Shown: positions 20,521 to 30,935 of the stretch, piece after piece
How positions within the stretch are numbered: the first letter of the stretch is position 1
Layout: each line of letters begins with the position of its first letter
Source of the DNA: Pseudo-nitzschia pungens
Taxonomy: Eukaryota; Bacillariophyta; Bacillariophyceae; Bacillariales; Bacillariaceae
Direction of reading: 5' to 3'
Length of the DNA stretch: 64,000 bases
Assembly (NCBI GenBank): GCA_037355855.1
Contig: CM074766.1
Span: 2,046,001-2,110,000 of the forward strand
The notes under the pieces: model-generated
What the model was told of the DNA's origin: nothing
The model's database searches: none
Seen by the model: only the letters and a program-made list of their open reading frames with translations
Program-made: the position numbers and the translations under genes

Positions 20521-21723
20521 GGTTCTCTTGGTCTATCAAGACACCGAAATAACTGTGTTTCGTGTGAACACGGGAAGCCTTTGGGTTGTGCGTGCGGAGG
20601 AAATAATGTTCAAAACCGTGGTGTTTTGTGCAAGTAACTTGTTGTTGGGAGTAATAACCTCACTCGTACCGGTAACTGTTCAAGACCCAACCTGCAAACT
20701 GCGAACTGCAAACTGAAGTTTTGGTGGAGTTGGTGTTGGAACGAGTCGAGTCGATCAAAAACATCCCGTCAATCCAAGGTACGATTGCTCCGTACGTACA
20801 TACCGACGTACCGGTATGAAGTACGGTACGACCTGAGGTATGTTTTTGAAGTTCTCGAAAGTGAGGTGGATGCTGCTCTGGGACAAAGAAGGCAACATAG
20901 AATCAGATTCGAACAGATGATGATGATGGCCCTGCACTGAAGAGGATTATTCTTCGGCTATAAAAGTAGGCAAGAAGAAGAAAAGCACCCCTAGCTACGA
21001 GGATCAGTTTGAGCTGTCAGACGCATGCAAGCAATTTGGCGATACTACTACTACTACCAGTACTAGTACTACTACTACTACTACCATTAACGACAACCTC
21101 CTATCCACGTGTTCCAGAAACAATGGCAGTCCGGTACCTTGGAACGGCCATCATGAATGTTGCTGCGTGTTCAAGCCATAGAAATTCCACCCATTGTTCA
21201 AGCTATTGTTGCGCGTCGTGAACGAACGAGCGGATGGATTGATTCAAAAGCACACACAAAATAGTACTTCTTCGCACCCGATGGGGACGAGACGACTCCG
21301 AAACAATGCTCGTGCGGATCGAAACTTATTTTTCCCCTTAGAATTGCTCGCGAATGAAAGTATTCATCTAGTTCACCGCACTCGGTAGTATTGGCCATCG
21401 GCAACCCGAGGCAGTCGAATGCGAGTGGATCTACACTCTTCCTCGCTCCTCGGAGGTTGTTGGGGCGCGCTGGTGGTTTCGTCGTGCCACGACGTGGAAC
21501 GGGAATGTTGCGGAACCCATGGCGCGCCGGACAAAACATTGAAAATTCCCGACTTTGGAGGAGCCGTTTCCATTGAGTCGAATCCCGATTCTCGATGAAA
21601 CTTCCGACCGCATCCGTGTTGCCACTTTGAATTCCTGGATCCCTCCGCAACACCTGTGTTTTTGTTTCGTTTCGTTTCGTTTCGTTTCGTTTCGTTTCGT
21701 TTTCTTTCCGGTCGCGCTTCCCC
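20521..21723. other. Intergenic, 1.2 kb
   Basis: No gene supported. It holds GTAC/CGGTAC-rich motifs at 20780-20840, a (CTA)n/(ACT)n microsatellite at about 21040-21090 and six GTTTC repeats near 21665. Short ORFs across it have no recognisable features. Confidence 0.4.
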
Positions 21724-22088
21724 TCACGGGTGCTGCAGCAAGAGGTCCATCCCGTTGTTTTCCCTGGTTTGGCGCTGCGACACGGCGGCCTTCGACCCTC
21801 CCATCAGCGTTCGTTGATCGTAGCTGTTCGCCGAGCTCGCACCGGATCCGATGGACCGGGGCGATTCGGTGGTGCTGCCCCCGAGCCCGACCACCCCGTT
21901 CCCGGCGTTTCCCGACAGGCGGGCCAACCGCCGCTGTCGCTGGCGTTCCATGGCTCGCTTCGCCCGGTAATAGTTCCCGATGCAGAGGACGGTGACAAAG
22001 CCCACAAAGAAGCAAACGAAGACGACGGCGGCGAGGACCTCCGACAGCGATCGATTCCTCGATTTGTATGTCATTGGGTTTGTGGTTG

Positions 22089-22127
<39 letters not shown>

Positions 22128-22377
22128 GTTTCCCCGATTGACTCGACTCCGCGGCAGCTATCGTCACAAAGTTGCTTGCCTCCTGCTCGTCGTTGTCGTT
22201 GTCGTTGTCGTCGTTGTCGTTGTCGTTGTCTTCGTCGCGCTTCTCGTCCCGATGACCAACGCCGCTTGAACAGAATAACTTTTTTTGCTGGACCGTAACG
22301 AGGTGCTTGGACTGCCGCACTGCAGAACTTCGACTGATTACTTGCAAGTAGGTTTCATGGATTGTCGTTGTGGGCAC
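21724..22377 (-). CDS. Single-pass membrane protein, hypothetical
   Basis: The frame is open from 22377 (GTG) to 21724; the only in-frame ATG is at 22074, so the true start is either there (117 residues) or in an upstream exon I cannot define. A clear transmembrane segment, AAVVFVCFFVGFVTVLCIGN, is followed by a basic YYRAKRAMERQRQRR stretch, suggesting a cytosolic C-terminus. Upstream of the ATG the frame encodes a DN-repeat and a run of 12 Asn from a GTT microsatellite. The tail is rich in Gly and Ser. No family is recognised. Confidence 0.45.
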
Positions 22378-22927
22378 TCCGCACTCCGACGGAGCTGCTC
22401 ACCTGGCTCTATTCTTCATTCTCGTGCATATTTGTACTCGTAGAATCTACATCGATGCGACTACTACTCGTGTGTACACCAAAAAATACTAAGACTAGCG
22501 GATGGACCAATGCTGGCTTTCCATTGTTTCCTGCGAAGGCTTATGATGTCATCTCGCTAAAACTCGAGAAAGTACGGTAATTTACAACATTCAAATTTCG
22601 CACAATCTAAAGTTGGAAGGCTCTTTCTCACAATAATGTTATCATACCGGTACGTTCATACCTTTCTTTTCAAAAGTATGATGTACTTCGTAGTATGTAC
22701 ATACCGACAACTCATGCAGCTAATTTTTGGAGTACGGTAATACAGTACCGGTATTTGTTGTTTGTTTTTAGGACGACCTGACTGGGTCGTCGTGGTTGGT
22801 GGCAATCGTCCCTCAGCGCCCGTGGCAGTCATTTTTTAGAAACTTCCATTTCCGGGATTTTCGATGTTCGAACCATCGTTGTTACGTACACGTACAATCG
22901 TACTTGCCGAAGAGCTTGCCGGTATCA
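22378..22927. other. Intergenic, site of copia insertion
   Basis: No gene seen. GGTATC and CGGTAC motifs occur near 22640-22760. The right edge abuts the target-site duplication of the first copia element. Confidence 0.45.
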
Positions 22928-22932
22928 TTATG
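22928..22932. repeat. Target-site duplication, copia element 1 (left)
   Basis: TTATG directly before the LTR; the same five bases follow the other LTR at 28707-28711. Confidence 0.9.
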
Positions 22933-23192
22933 TGTTGAATTCAGCAGTTCGTCTACGAAAACCTCAAAGAGCACAATTAACTCTGTTGGTTAGATACAAG
23001 TATTTAAACTATGAGTAATGGATCTTGGATGGGTGCTTTGTTGTTATCCATTGTATGCATTCAGCCACCTCAGGATGACTCGACTACGTCATTCTTACTT
23101 GTGATGAATGACTGTCATCATCCTCATACCGTCCATACATATGTATATGTGTTATTTGATAATTGTGCCAATGGAACGGCACATTCCCAACA
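22933..23192 (-). repeat. 3' LTR of copia element 1
   Basis: 260 bp. On the sense strand it is preceded by the purine-rich GGCAGGAGTG, which is nearly shared with the second element (GCAGCAGGAGTG) and is the likely polypurine tract. It contains the same 17-nt arm that pairs with the primer site in the 5' LTR copy. Confidence 0.93.
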
Positions 23193-23240
23193 CACTCCTG
23201 CCATTTGTAGGCACTTTCGTGTGTCTGCAAATAGGTACTA

Positions 23241-26200
23241 TTACTGTGCCTTTCGCTTGGCATAAGCATCTTGGTAAGCAATGTAGTCAGCTTCACTGAC
23301 TCCCATTACCATATTTCTAAATTTCCTAAACAGGGATCCCTGTAATGGCTTTGTGAAGTAGTCGGCTAGCATCTCCTCTGTTGGACAATACTGGATCGAA
23401 ATCTCCCCTTTCTTCACTCTGTCTGTGATTAGAAAGTACCGGATATTGATGTGACGAGTCCGCTTGGTGCTAGATGACTTTCCGTTCATTTCTAGTTTCA
23501 TTGAGCTGGTATTGTCTTGGTTTAAGATGTTCTTCTCCCCAATGTACTTCTTGGCTTTGTCTCTGTCGATGAATTCATGCTCGACTCGCGCGGTGTATCC
23601 CTGCCATTCAAGGTAATAATGGCACCATAGATTGTAGGGGAGAGTATCATCCACTCCAACCAGCTCTGCTTCTGTTGAACTCTTTGTATTGAGCTTCTGT
23701 TTTGTTGATACTGCAAGCACGGCGCCTTGCCCGAATGTGAGAACCCCTCCGGTGTGACTCTTCATATCCGAGTGGACCGCAAATGATGCGTCCACATACC
23801 AGTAAGCGTTTCCGGTGGTGTCCCATCCCAGTACGAGTGGTAAGAATACAGTTCCCCGCACATATCCGAGCACGCGCTTGAGTTTCTTCCAGTCGTCCCT
23901 ATCTGGGCTCGCCACCCGAGTACATAGGAATGCGATTGCGGTCTGTATGTCCGGTCGTGCCCGTTTGCTCGCAAATAGTAACTGAGCCACGTGTTTGTGG
24001 AACGTCTCAGCATCTTCCTTGTTGAGCTTGTCGCCGTCTTGATTAGTTTTGAATAGGTGATCCGATGCTGGTGTTGGAATCACCCTCTGCTCCAGCAATG
24101 TCGATGGCAGGTCACTCAAGATTCCCTCCAGGTAGTCAAACATGCTGAATTTCACCTTTCCTTCCTCCGTATAATCGATGGTCATGCCCACATAGTCATG
24201 CACCCGACCCCGGGTTACGGTGAGTGGTGACTCAACGCCGAACACTTTGTTAAGGTCATCCAACACGCCGGTAACCACCGATGGATCCTTGTGTGAGATC
24301 TTCAGGTCGTCAACATGCCACACTATTGTGCACTGTTGCCCATTGATCATCTTGTTGGCGGTACATGTGTCATATGGGTTCAGTTTGAAACCCCATTTGA
24401 TGAGTTGTCCTGAGAGGCGCTCCCAGAACAGGAGAGCAGCTCTTAGGGTGCCATATATGGCCTTGTCGGCTTGCGTGTACAATACCTTGTGCCCTTTTCG
24501 CTCCAGCATATGCTTTCGATACACTCCAGGGTCGATTCTAGCCAACAGCTCGGCCATTGGGCCATCAAATTGAATGTGCACGATCTCTCCTTCTGGCATT
24601 GGTGTCTGCAGAAATGCCCCCGGTATGTCGGCTGTCGCTACGTCGCGTCCCTCAATGGCATCAATTAAACACGTTAACATGAGGCCATGGAGAGATACAG
24701 TGGGTGAGTAGGTGTCCTCACGAGATATGAAGTCTCGTTGCGTTCGGCCATCGGCACAGCCTCGGGCCTTAATTTTACCACAGCGCTTCCGCTTAAGAAA
24801 CATCAAGTACGGCAACGCTCGCTTTATCTCTTCACGAGTCATGTCTTTTATACTAACCGGGTGAACAACTTTTCTCTCGTGTAGCTGTTTCAGTTCAGTC
24901 AGCACTGCTTCTACACCGGCCGTTCCAAACAGCTTCAGTCCGGCCTTGACCCCGTATTGTTTTGTAACAAGGGACGCATCAATATTGTTGTATGCTGCAA
25001 TTGCGTTGGAGATGAACACATAGTGCGCGTGTTGTGTTTCGAGGCGCTTGATTGCCCGCCCGAGTCCTCCGGTGAACATGTTGGAGTGGTGGGAAACGTG
25101 CGCCCGGTGGTGGACACTTGTTGCATAACCATCGCTGGCATTGTATTTGTTGTGTCCCCTGGTTACTCGTGGTCTGAGCGTCATTGTGGTGCTGCTCTCG
25201 TCTTCATTGTTGCTGTTGCTGTTATTATGGTTGGCAGCGTCCACACTCCTATTGTCCTCCTCCTCCTGTAGTTCCTCGTTATCCTGTGCGGAATCGTGTT
25301 GGAGGTCGTCTTCCTCGTGGGACTGGTCGTCTGCCGCTCCTTGTTCCTCGTTAAACGACATGTCACACGCGTTGCCACATGCATTGGTGTCGTTTTCTGT
25401 CTCTTTGCTATCGCCCGTCGACCCAGCGCGCTCGCTTGAGCGTTCCACGCTCTGGGACTCGACCGTTGAGTCGTCGTCCACCGAATGGTCTTCTTCTGGT
25501 GGTGGGGAGTTAGGTTCACTGTCAGTCTCACTTTCCCCATTGCTAACTTCGTGTGTGATGGATTCCCCACCATGGTGGTCTTCATCTCCGTTCGCTTCTT
25601 CTACATCGTCGGCGAGGGTCCCGGTACTGGCGTCTTCCTCGGGATCACTTAATTCGGCTTCGTCCACGAACCCGGTAAGTTCTGTATCCACTGTCGAGTC
25701 GTCAGGTGTGAAAGAACGGTCGGAGGCGCCATCGTCACTGCCGATTGATTCTGTGTCGATGTCCAATATGGTTGTCGCACCATGACTGTCCCCGAATATT
25801 ACGCCAATGGGCGCATTCTGTTCGGCGGCAATTTGTTCCACTCTAGAAATGACCATATCGGTCATATGTGCGGCAGTTGCCGTCTGCCGGCGAATTCGGC
25901 GACCGGTCTTCAGATCGAACAAATACATTGCTCCACTTCTGTCACCTGTTGGTCGGAGGTAAATTGTGTCACGCGCTCGAGGGTTCATTGTGTTGTCGTT
26001 GGCGTCCTCGTGTGCGAGCACATAGTCCCCAAACTGGAACTTGCAGTGTTTTGTTGCATCAAGCCGCACGCCGGTTAGGAGTTGCCTTGGAGAGATTGTT
26101 GCTGACACTCCTACTTTGTTGCACCAATTGTTCAACCAAAAGATTGCAGCGGCAACCATGTCGATTGTGATCCGACGTGGAAGGCGCTTAAATGGTATCG

Positions 26201-27398
26201 AAGCAAACAAGCAACGGATTCTCTCTTTGCAAGTGCGATTGTCCCGTTCGACATAGGGCTCATGTTGGTTCCGGGCAACACCTTCAAACTGTACCGGTGG
26301 GTTCCGGTTGAGTAGGCTCTCACTGAGGCAATTGAACTCGTTGTCGCCGGATATGCATGTGACTATGAATCCTCGCCCGGCATACAGACCAATGATTGCC
26401 CCAATAGTTTTGTTGAGGGTGGCTTGGGATGCGTCCTCGATAGCTGACACAGTCCGAAAGTATAGATGCCGCGAGACGCTTCGGAAGAACTTGATTCCGT
26501 TGACCGTAAATATGTCGACGTTCACGGTGACGTGTCGGTAGCGATCGAGTATCTCGAATGGTACTGGAGTGGTGTCCTCGCGCACGTGTGCCGGCTGCTG
26601 TCGGACTGACTTCCCTTTGACAATGTTGGTGTTTGGCCCGAAGATATCTTCGGCGATAATAACGTCCCGCCGGGCAACCGGGCAATTCAACAGCATGTTG
26701 TTGTCAATCATCCTAAGGAACTCCTTGACGCTTGGAAAACCGAGTGTCTCCTGCAGTTTCCGAGCCCTGGTGGCCCGGCGAACGTCCAGGTCTGAGTAGA
26801 GTTTCTTCTGTCCTTCAACCGAGGTTATCGCGAGCATTGTTCCATCGGTTTCGCGGAGGTCACAGTAGTACAGCCCACTGTCTGCTCGTGTAAATCTTCG
26901 TGTGCTGCCATCTGGCTTGTGCACGAAAAACGATTGGGTGATTGCAGTATCAAGTGTGACGCGGTATGTGTCAGACACAAGGCTGAGTGATAGGATATTT
27001 GCCATTCCACCTTCCTGATACCACACAGTTCCAAACCCGGGTAAGTGTCCAATTTTGTCGACCACCACCACTCCTGCGTTGCAGTGGATTCGGATCTTGT
27101 TTCCATTCGGGTGGATCTGAATATCCCGGAGCAGCTTGGGGTTGCTTACACAATTGCATGTGGCCTGGCTGTCAAGGAGCAGCCAGTATGGGTCGATGTT
27201 GTTGGATCTTCCTTGAGAGAACATGTATTCTGTTGCGCCCCCAAGTTGGTGATGTGTCACCCGTGAGTCCTCACTCCTGGCTTTTTCGATGGTATGGGAT
27301 TGTACGAAACAAAGCTCATCTAATGCGTCATCGTCGTCGATCGCTGCCATGAGGACTTGGGTTGCTTCCTTGATGGTGGGTCCCTTGGCTGTTGCCAC
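23241..27398 (-). CDS. Copia pol (protease, integrase, RT, RNase H), element 1
   Basis: 1385 codons counted from an internal ATG that is not a true start; the frame was originally fused to gag. In order it shows the protease LLDSQATCNCVSN, an integrase catalytic core (TVNVDIFTVNG, CISGDNEFNCL, EPYVERDNRTCKERIR), the reverse transcriptase with WHVDDLKISH (HVDD in place of YVDD, seen in several diatom copia groups), and RNase H with WYVDASFAVHSD and TKSSTEAELVGVDD. An acidic Ser/Asp-rich linker separates integrase from RT. The protease has DSQ where DSG/DTG is usual. The frame itself is uninterrupted. Confidence 0.92.
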   Translation of the reverse strand: MATAKGPTIKEATQVLMAAIDDDDALDELCFVQSHTIEKARSEDSRVTHHQLGGATEYMFSQGRSNNIDPYWLLLDSQATCNCVSNPKLLRDIQIHPNGNKIRIHCNAGVVVVDKIGHLPGFGTVWYQEGGMANILSLSLVSDTYRVTLDTAITQSFFVHKPDGSTRRFTRADSGLYYCDLRETDGTMLAITSVEGQKKLYSDLDVRRATRARKLQETLGFPSVKEFLRMIDNNMLLNCPVARRDVIIAEDIFGPNTNIVKGKSVRQQPAHVREDTTPVPFEILDRYRHVTVNVDIFTVNGIKFFRSVSRHLYFRTVSAIEDASQATLNKTIGAIIGLYAGRGFIVTCISGDNEFNCLSESLLNRNPPVQFEGVARNQHEPYVERDNRTCKERIRCLFASIPFKRLPRRITIDMVAAAIFWLNNWCNKVGVSATISPRQLLTGVRLDATKHCKFQFGDYVLAHEDANDNTMNPRARDTIYLRPTGDRSGAMYLFDLKTGRRIRRQTATAAHMTDMVISRVEQIAAEQNAPIGVIFGDSHGATTILDIDTESIGSDDGASDRSFTPDDSTVDTELTGFVDEAELSDPEEDASTGTLADDVEEANGDEDHHGGESITHEVSNGESETDSEPNSPPPEEDHSVDDDSTVESQSVERSSERAGSTGDSKETENDTNACGNACDMSFNEEQGAADDQSHEEDDLQHDSAQDNEELQEEEDNRSVDAANHNNSNSNNEDESSTTMTLRPRVTRGHNKYNASDGYATSVHHRAHVSHHSNMFTGGLGRAIKRLETQHAHYVFISNAIAAYNNIDASLVTKQYGVKAGLKLFGTAGVEAVLTELKQLHERKVVHPVSIKDMTREEIKRALPYLMFLKRKRCGKIKARGCADGRTQRDFISREDTYSPTVSLHGLMLTCLIDAIEGRDVATADIPGAFLQTPMPEGEIVHIQFDGPMAELLARIDPGVYRKHMLERKGHKVLYTQADKAIYGTLRAALLFWERLSGQLIKWGFKLNPYDTCTANKMINGQQCTIVWHVDDLKISHKDPSVVTGVLDDLNKVFGVESPLTVTRGRVHDYVGMTIDYTEEGKVKFSMFDYLEGILSDLPSTLLEQRVIPTPASDHLFKTNQDGDKLNKEDAETFHKHVAQLLFASKRARPDIQTAIAFLCTRVASPDRDDWKKLKRVLGYVRGTVFLPLVLGWDTTGNAYWYVDASFAVHSDMKSHTGGVLTFGQGAVLAVSTKQKLNTKSSTEAELVGVDDTLPYNLWCHYYLEWQGYTARVEHEFIDRDKAKKYIGEKNILNQDNTSSMKLEMNGKSSSTKRTRHINIRYFLITDRVKKGEISIQYCPTEEMLADYFTKPLQGSLFRKFRNMVMGVSEADYIAYQDAYAKRKAQ

Positions 27399-28324
27399 CG
27401 ACGAGTCCTCATCATCGTCAGAGCTCTCGGTGGACTCTGTTTCGATAGCGTTGGATACAAGAGTGGTTCCATCGGTGGTGTCGCCTTGTTTATCTCCTGA
27501 CTTCTTGTTCTTTCCTTGTCCTTGGGTCGAATGGTGATTCCTGCAGAGGTGAGTACATCGAAGCGGGCCTTGGTTTCTTCTGCATAGGTTGCGGCGTCTT
27601 TGTTGATGTCTTGTCTGCAGGAGAAGAACTTATAAATTTTGTTGATGGTGTCTACCATTGGGTGTACTTTGGTGGCACTGTCACGATAGCAATATTCTCT
27701 GAGGAGGGTGAGCAGTTGTATGGTGTCCTGGTTGGTTTCGGCGTCGGCCCATTCCTCGCATGTTTTCAGCTGCTGCTTCACTCCTGGGCTCAGCTGTCCC
27801 TCGATGGTTGAAAAGAGGCTTTTGAGATCTTCACAATACTGATCATACTTCTTTGCTGCTCGTTCACCTTTCTTCACCCAGAGCTCCTCCAACAGCCGCT
27901 TCTTATCTTCGTTTACGGTGCAGGAGCCATCTGCGTTCACGGTTGTGTATTTTGCAGCGTCCGGCATCGGTGGAAGGAAGTTGTCTTCTTCGAGTTTAGT
28001 TAGATCGATCAATGTGGTCTTCACCTTGGAGTTCTTTTTTCCGGCCACGATTTTGAGTCCTTCAAACAGCTTGTCATATTGTCCGGATTTCGATCCATCT
28101 ATGACTATTCCTTTCAGTTCATCTTGGTCCAACCCATGGAATTTTCGTTCAGTTGTGGATGGCTTGCGTTCAGTTGTGGGTGCGCTTCCGGTGTTACTAT
28201 TGTTTCGACGGCTTCGGTTGCGCGATCGTCCGTTGCTGTTGTTGCCATTGTTGTTGCCATTGTTATTGTCATTGTTGCCGTGCGACCCTCCATTGGAGCT
28301 CTTCGGCGTGTTGAGCTGTTCCAT
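27320..28324 (-). pseudogene. Copia gag, element 1, frame broken by internal deletion
   Basis: From ATG 28324 the first 250 or so residues match the gag of the second element closely (GLDQDELKGIVIDGSKSGQY, KVHPMVDTINKIYKFFSC, FDVLTSAGITIR). After AGITIR the sequence jumps straight to the equivalent of codon 355 or so of the other element, removing about 280 bp, and translation continues out of frame to a stop at 27320. The lost part is the last conserved gag helix region. No CCHC zinc knuckle is visible in either element. Confidence 0.85.
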
Positions 28325-28429
28325 GCTGGAGGATGATGTTATCGACTACAACAGCTGGATGTAGCGCTCGGAGGATGTATATCTACTCAACGTGCGCTAT
28401 CGAAACGCTATGGTGGTCTCGAGCACCGC

Positions 28430-28446
28430 TAGTTTAAATACTTGTA
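28430..28446 (-). promoter_or_regulatory. Primer-site segment complementary to LTR, element 1
   Basis: On the sense strand the first 17 nt after the 5' LTR are TACAAGTATTTAAACTA. The exact reverse complement lies inside the LTR at 28509-28525, 62 nt away. No match to the initiator tRNA of this window is seen at this position. Confidence 0.8.
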
Positions 28447-28706
28447 TGTTGAATTCAGCAGTTCGTCTACGAAAACCTCAAAGAGCACAATTAACTCTGT
28501 TGGTTAGATACAAGTATTTAAACTATGAGTAATGGATCTTGGATGGGTGCTTTGTTGTTATCCATTGTATGCATTCAGCCACCTCAGGATGACTCGACTA
28601 CGTCATTCTTACTTGTGATGAATGACTGTCATCATCCTCATACCGTCCATACATATGTATATGTGTTATTTGATAATTGTGCCAATGGAACGGCACATTC
28701 CCAACA
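28447..28706 (-). repeat. 5' LTR of copia element 1
   Basis: 260 bp, identical by eye to 22933-23192. The sense-strand end reads GAATTCAACA, followed directly by the 17-nt complementary segment. The last 90 nt or so (R-U5 part) are nearly the same as in element 2, while the first part (U3) has diverged. Confidence 0.93.
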
Positions 28707-28711
28707 TTATG
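28707..28711. repeat. Target-site duplication, copia element 1 (right)
   Basis: TTATG, matching 22928-22932. Confidence 0.9.
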
Positions 28712-29076
28712 ATGTACCGGTATCATGTTCTTGTATCTAGAATATCTAGAACAAATGCTAAAGGTTGACATCATTGGGAGCACCGGGTTGGAAATCATAA
28801 CATGATGCTCTTGTTTCTTGTGACTCTACTATGTGCCAACTGAACTTTTCATTGAACATTTTACATGTTGTTCATGAAGTTAGTAAGCTCTTGTTTTCAA
28901 CGACGCTCATTCTAACGCGAAAGATGGATCTCGTCATGCCGAAACCATGAAACATGGACAACAACAACCTCGTGCGACCGGTACTTTTCTATTCGTATCG
29001 AGAGATAGTGCTGGTGGAGTAATGAAACATGATGATTTATAGAATAAATAAATAGCAAGAAATTTACAAAAAAAAA
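28712..29076. other. Intergenic
   Basis: AT-rich spacer between copia element 1 and the 3' end of the TPI gene. No coding signal seen. Confidence 0.5.
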
Positions 29077-30119
29077 TTAAGCCAAAACCTCGACCGTTTC
29101 GAAGTTGATGATTCGCCCAAAGCTAGCGGAGTCCAGAGAGGCTCCTCCCACGAGACCGCCATCGATATCAGGCTGTGCGAGAAGACCGTCTACGGAGTCG
29201 GGACTGACACTTCCCCCGTACAAGATTCGGGTAGCCTCGGCGACTTCCGATCCGTACATTTTGTCGAGAATCTGACGAATGGATTCGTGAACGCTCTGCG
29301 CGATTTCGGGGGTGGCGACCTTGCCGGTTCCGATGGCCCACACGGGTTCGTAGGCAATGGTGACGGAGGACATTTGTTCCGCGCTGATGCCCTCCAGGCC
29401 CTTCTTGAGCTGGACCTCGCACACGGCATCGACGAGGGACTTTTCGAATTCTTCGAGCGTCTCGCCGATGCACAGCATGACGTTCATGCCGTTTTCGACC
29501 AGGATTTTGCACTGGGCGTTGATGTCCTCGTCGGATTCTCCGTTGATCACTCGTCGCTCGGAGTGTCCGGCGAGGGCCCACTCGATTCCGATGCTCTTCA
29601 ACTGGACGGGGCTGACTCCGCCGGTGAAGGCTCCCTTGATCTCGGGGGTGACCATCTCGGCACCGACGACGAGCTTGTCACCGACAATTTCCTTCACGGT
29701 CTCGAGGAATGGGAAGGGGACAAAGAGACCGACATCGGCGGGGCAATCCTCTCCGATCGAATCGGCGATACCACGGGCCAAATCAACAGCTTCGGCCTAT
29801 ACATGTTGTATTATATTATTCCCACAGGAGACGCGATTGGATTCATTCGGATCGATGATGAGAAAGACACTCGATAAAATGCGAAACTCGACACACCGAG
29901 AGCTCTTGCTGTCTTTCAAGAACAGCGTCGTACGCGAAACGATTCGAATCGTACCTTTGTCTGGGGGTTCAGCTTCCAGTTTCCGGTGATGAAGGCCTTG
30001 CGGGCCGCCAGTTCGGTGCTGGTAGTTCCAACGACAGAAGGAGCAACGACTTGCCTGTTGACGAAGGCATTCGATGTGCCGACGAGCGACAGGAGGGAAA
30101 GGGCAGCAGAGAACTTCAT
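29077..30119 (-). CDS. Plastid-targeted triosephosphate isomerase
   Basis: Two exons, 30119-29955 and 29796-29077, joined in phase 0 (AAG|GTACGA donor, TATAG acceptor), give 294 residues. I chose the ATG at 30119 because it starts a signal peptide (MKFSAALSLLSLVGTSNA) that ends before FVNR, the Phe-led motif of diatom plastid bipartite presequences. An in-frame ATG 16 codons upstream would bury this. The mature enzyme starts near KAFITGNWKLN. Catalytic residues are visible: Lys in GNWKLN, His in AGHSERR, Glu in AYEPVWAIGTG, plus the phosphate-binding YGGSV and GGLVGGASL. It interconverts glyceraldehyde-3-phosphate and dihydroxyacetone phosphate in the stroma. Confidence 0.93.
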
Positions 30120-30935
30120 TGTCGACTTTGTTGTTGGTGCAAGGATACTACTAATCGAGCTTGGCAAACTGTGGCTATCGCAGAGGAGAAGACATTAGCA
30201 TCCAGGAAGAGGAAAACATTCGATCGATCCGTTTTTTCCGTAATTACCGTATCGTTCATACCTGGTAGAGATTCCAACGGGAGGTTACGACCGTCGTGCT
30301 CGTACTTCCGATCCGAATAGAACAACCGTCGTACGAGAATCTCAGCCAGCAAAGGTATCTCAAGCCATCATGATTCGTGGTATCGGCGATTTTCGTGCTT
30401 ACGTGCCGTAGTAGTCGTACGTCAGATATGCGATAGAAGCTTTTTTAGAAGTCGAGGACTGACTGACTCAATAATAAAATACGGTTCGTAATCTTAACTT
30501 ACTGCACGACTGAGAATTATTTCGCTCCAACCTCCAAGAAGATACGTGTGCATATGTTTCGTAGGTATGACTGCAAATACTACACATACGGACGATGACA
30601 GACCACAAATGAAATTTCGACGGTAACACCCCACAGCCACCAAAAAGCATTTCACGATAACAATTACAATTACAAGAACGGGACTCTTTTCCGCACAAAC
30701 CTACCGGTAATTATTTGAATCGGAACGATTGAGATTCTTTCCCTTCGTCGCGTTCAGGCCCGGTTGGGAATGAGAAACCCAACTCGACCCGCACATCCTT
30801 TCCTACCGGTATATCCCCCGCTTCCGTCGGCGAGCACCCTCGGCATCGGTTCAGAATTCCATTTTGGTCGTTTCGCGAACCAATCAACAAACTCTCGATC
30901 GACACGGCAATAATCAATCCATCAATCACTCCACA
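30120..30935. other. Divergent intergenic region, TPI / GTPase
   Basis: 816 bp between two divergent start codons, so it should hold both promoters. GTACG and TACCGGTA motifs occur; no clear TATA box is identified. Confidence 0.45.

Larger units (their letters stand above)
22933..28706 (-). mobile_element. Ty1/copia LTR retrotransposon, element 1, young but gag-deleted
   Basis: A 5774-bp element on the minus strand with two 260-bp LTRs that I read as identical, each starting TG and ending CA on the sense strand, and a perfect 5-bp target duplication TTATG (22928-22932 and 28707-28711). Identical LTRs imply a recent insertion. The order gag, protease, integrase, reverse transcriptase, RNase H is that of copia elements, and the proteins are very similar to the second element at 47144-53220. 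Compared with it, this copy lacks about 280 bp at the end of gag, which breaks the gag-pol frame. It therefore probably moved using proteins supplied by a related copy, or was deleted after insertion. Confidence 0.95.

Noticed and set aside
21198..21653. 151-codon minus-strand ORF
   Set aside because: No domain or signal; the surrounding DNA holds simple repeats.
22080..22130. Poly-Asn tract as evidence for a large Asn-rich protein
   Set aside because: It is a GTT microsatellite upstream of the only in-frame ATG and may not be translated.
28430..28446. tRNA initiator primer-binding site for the copia elements
   Set aside because: Compared with the initiator tRNA at 14330-14401: neither the 3' end complement (TGGTAGCTCAG) nor an anticodon-arm complement occurs at the primer position.
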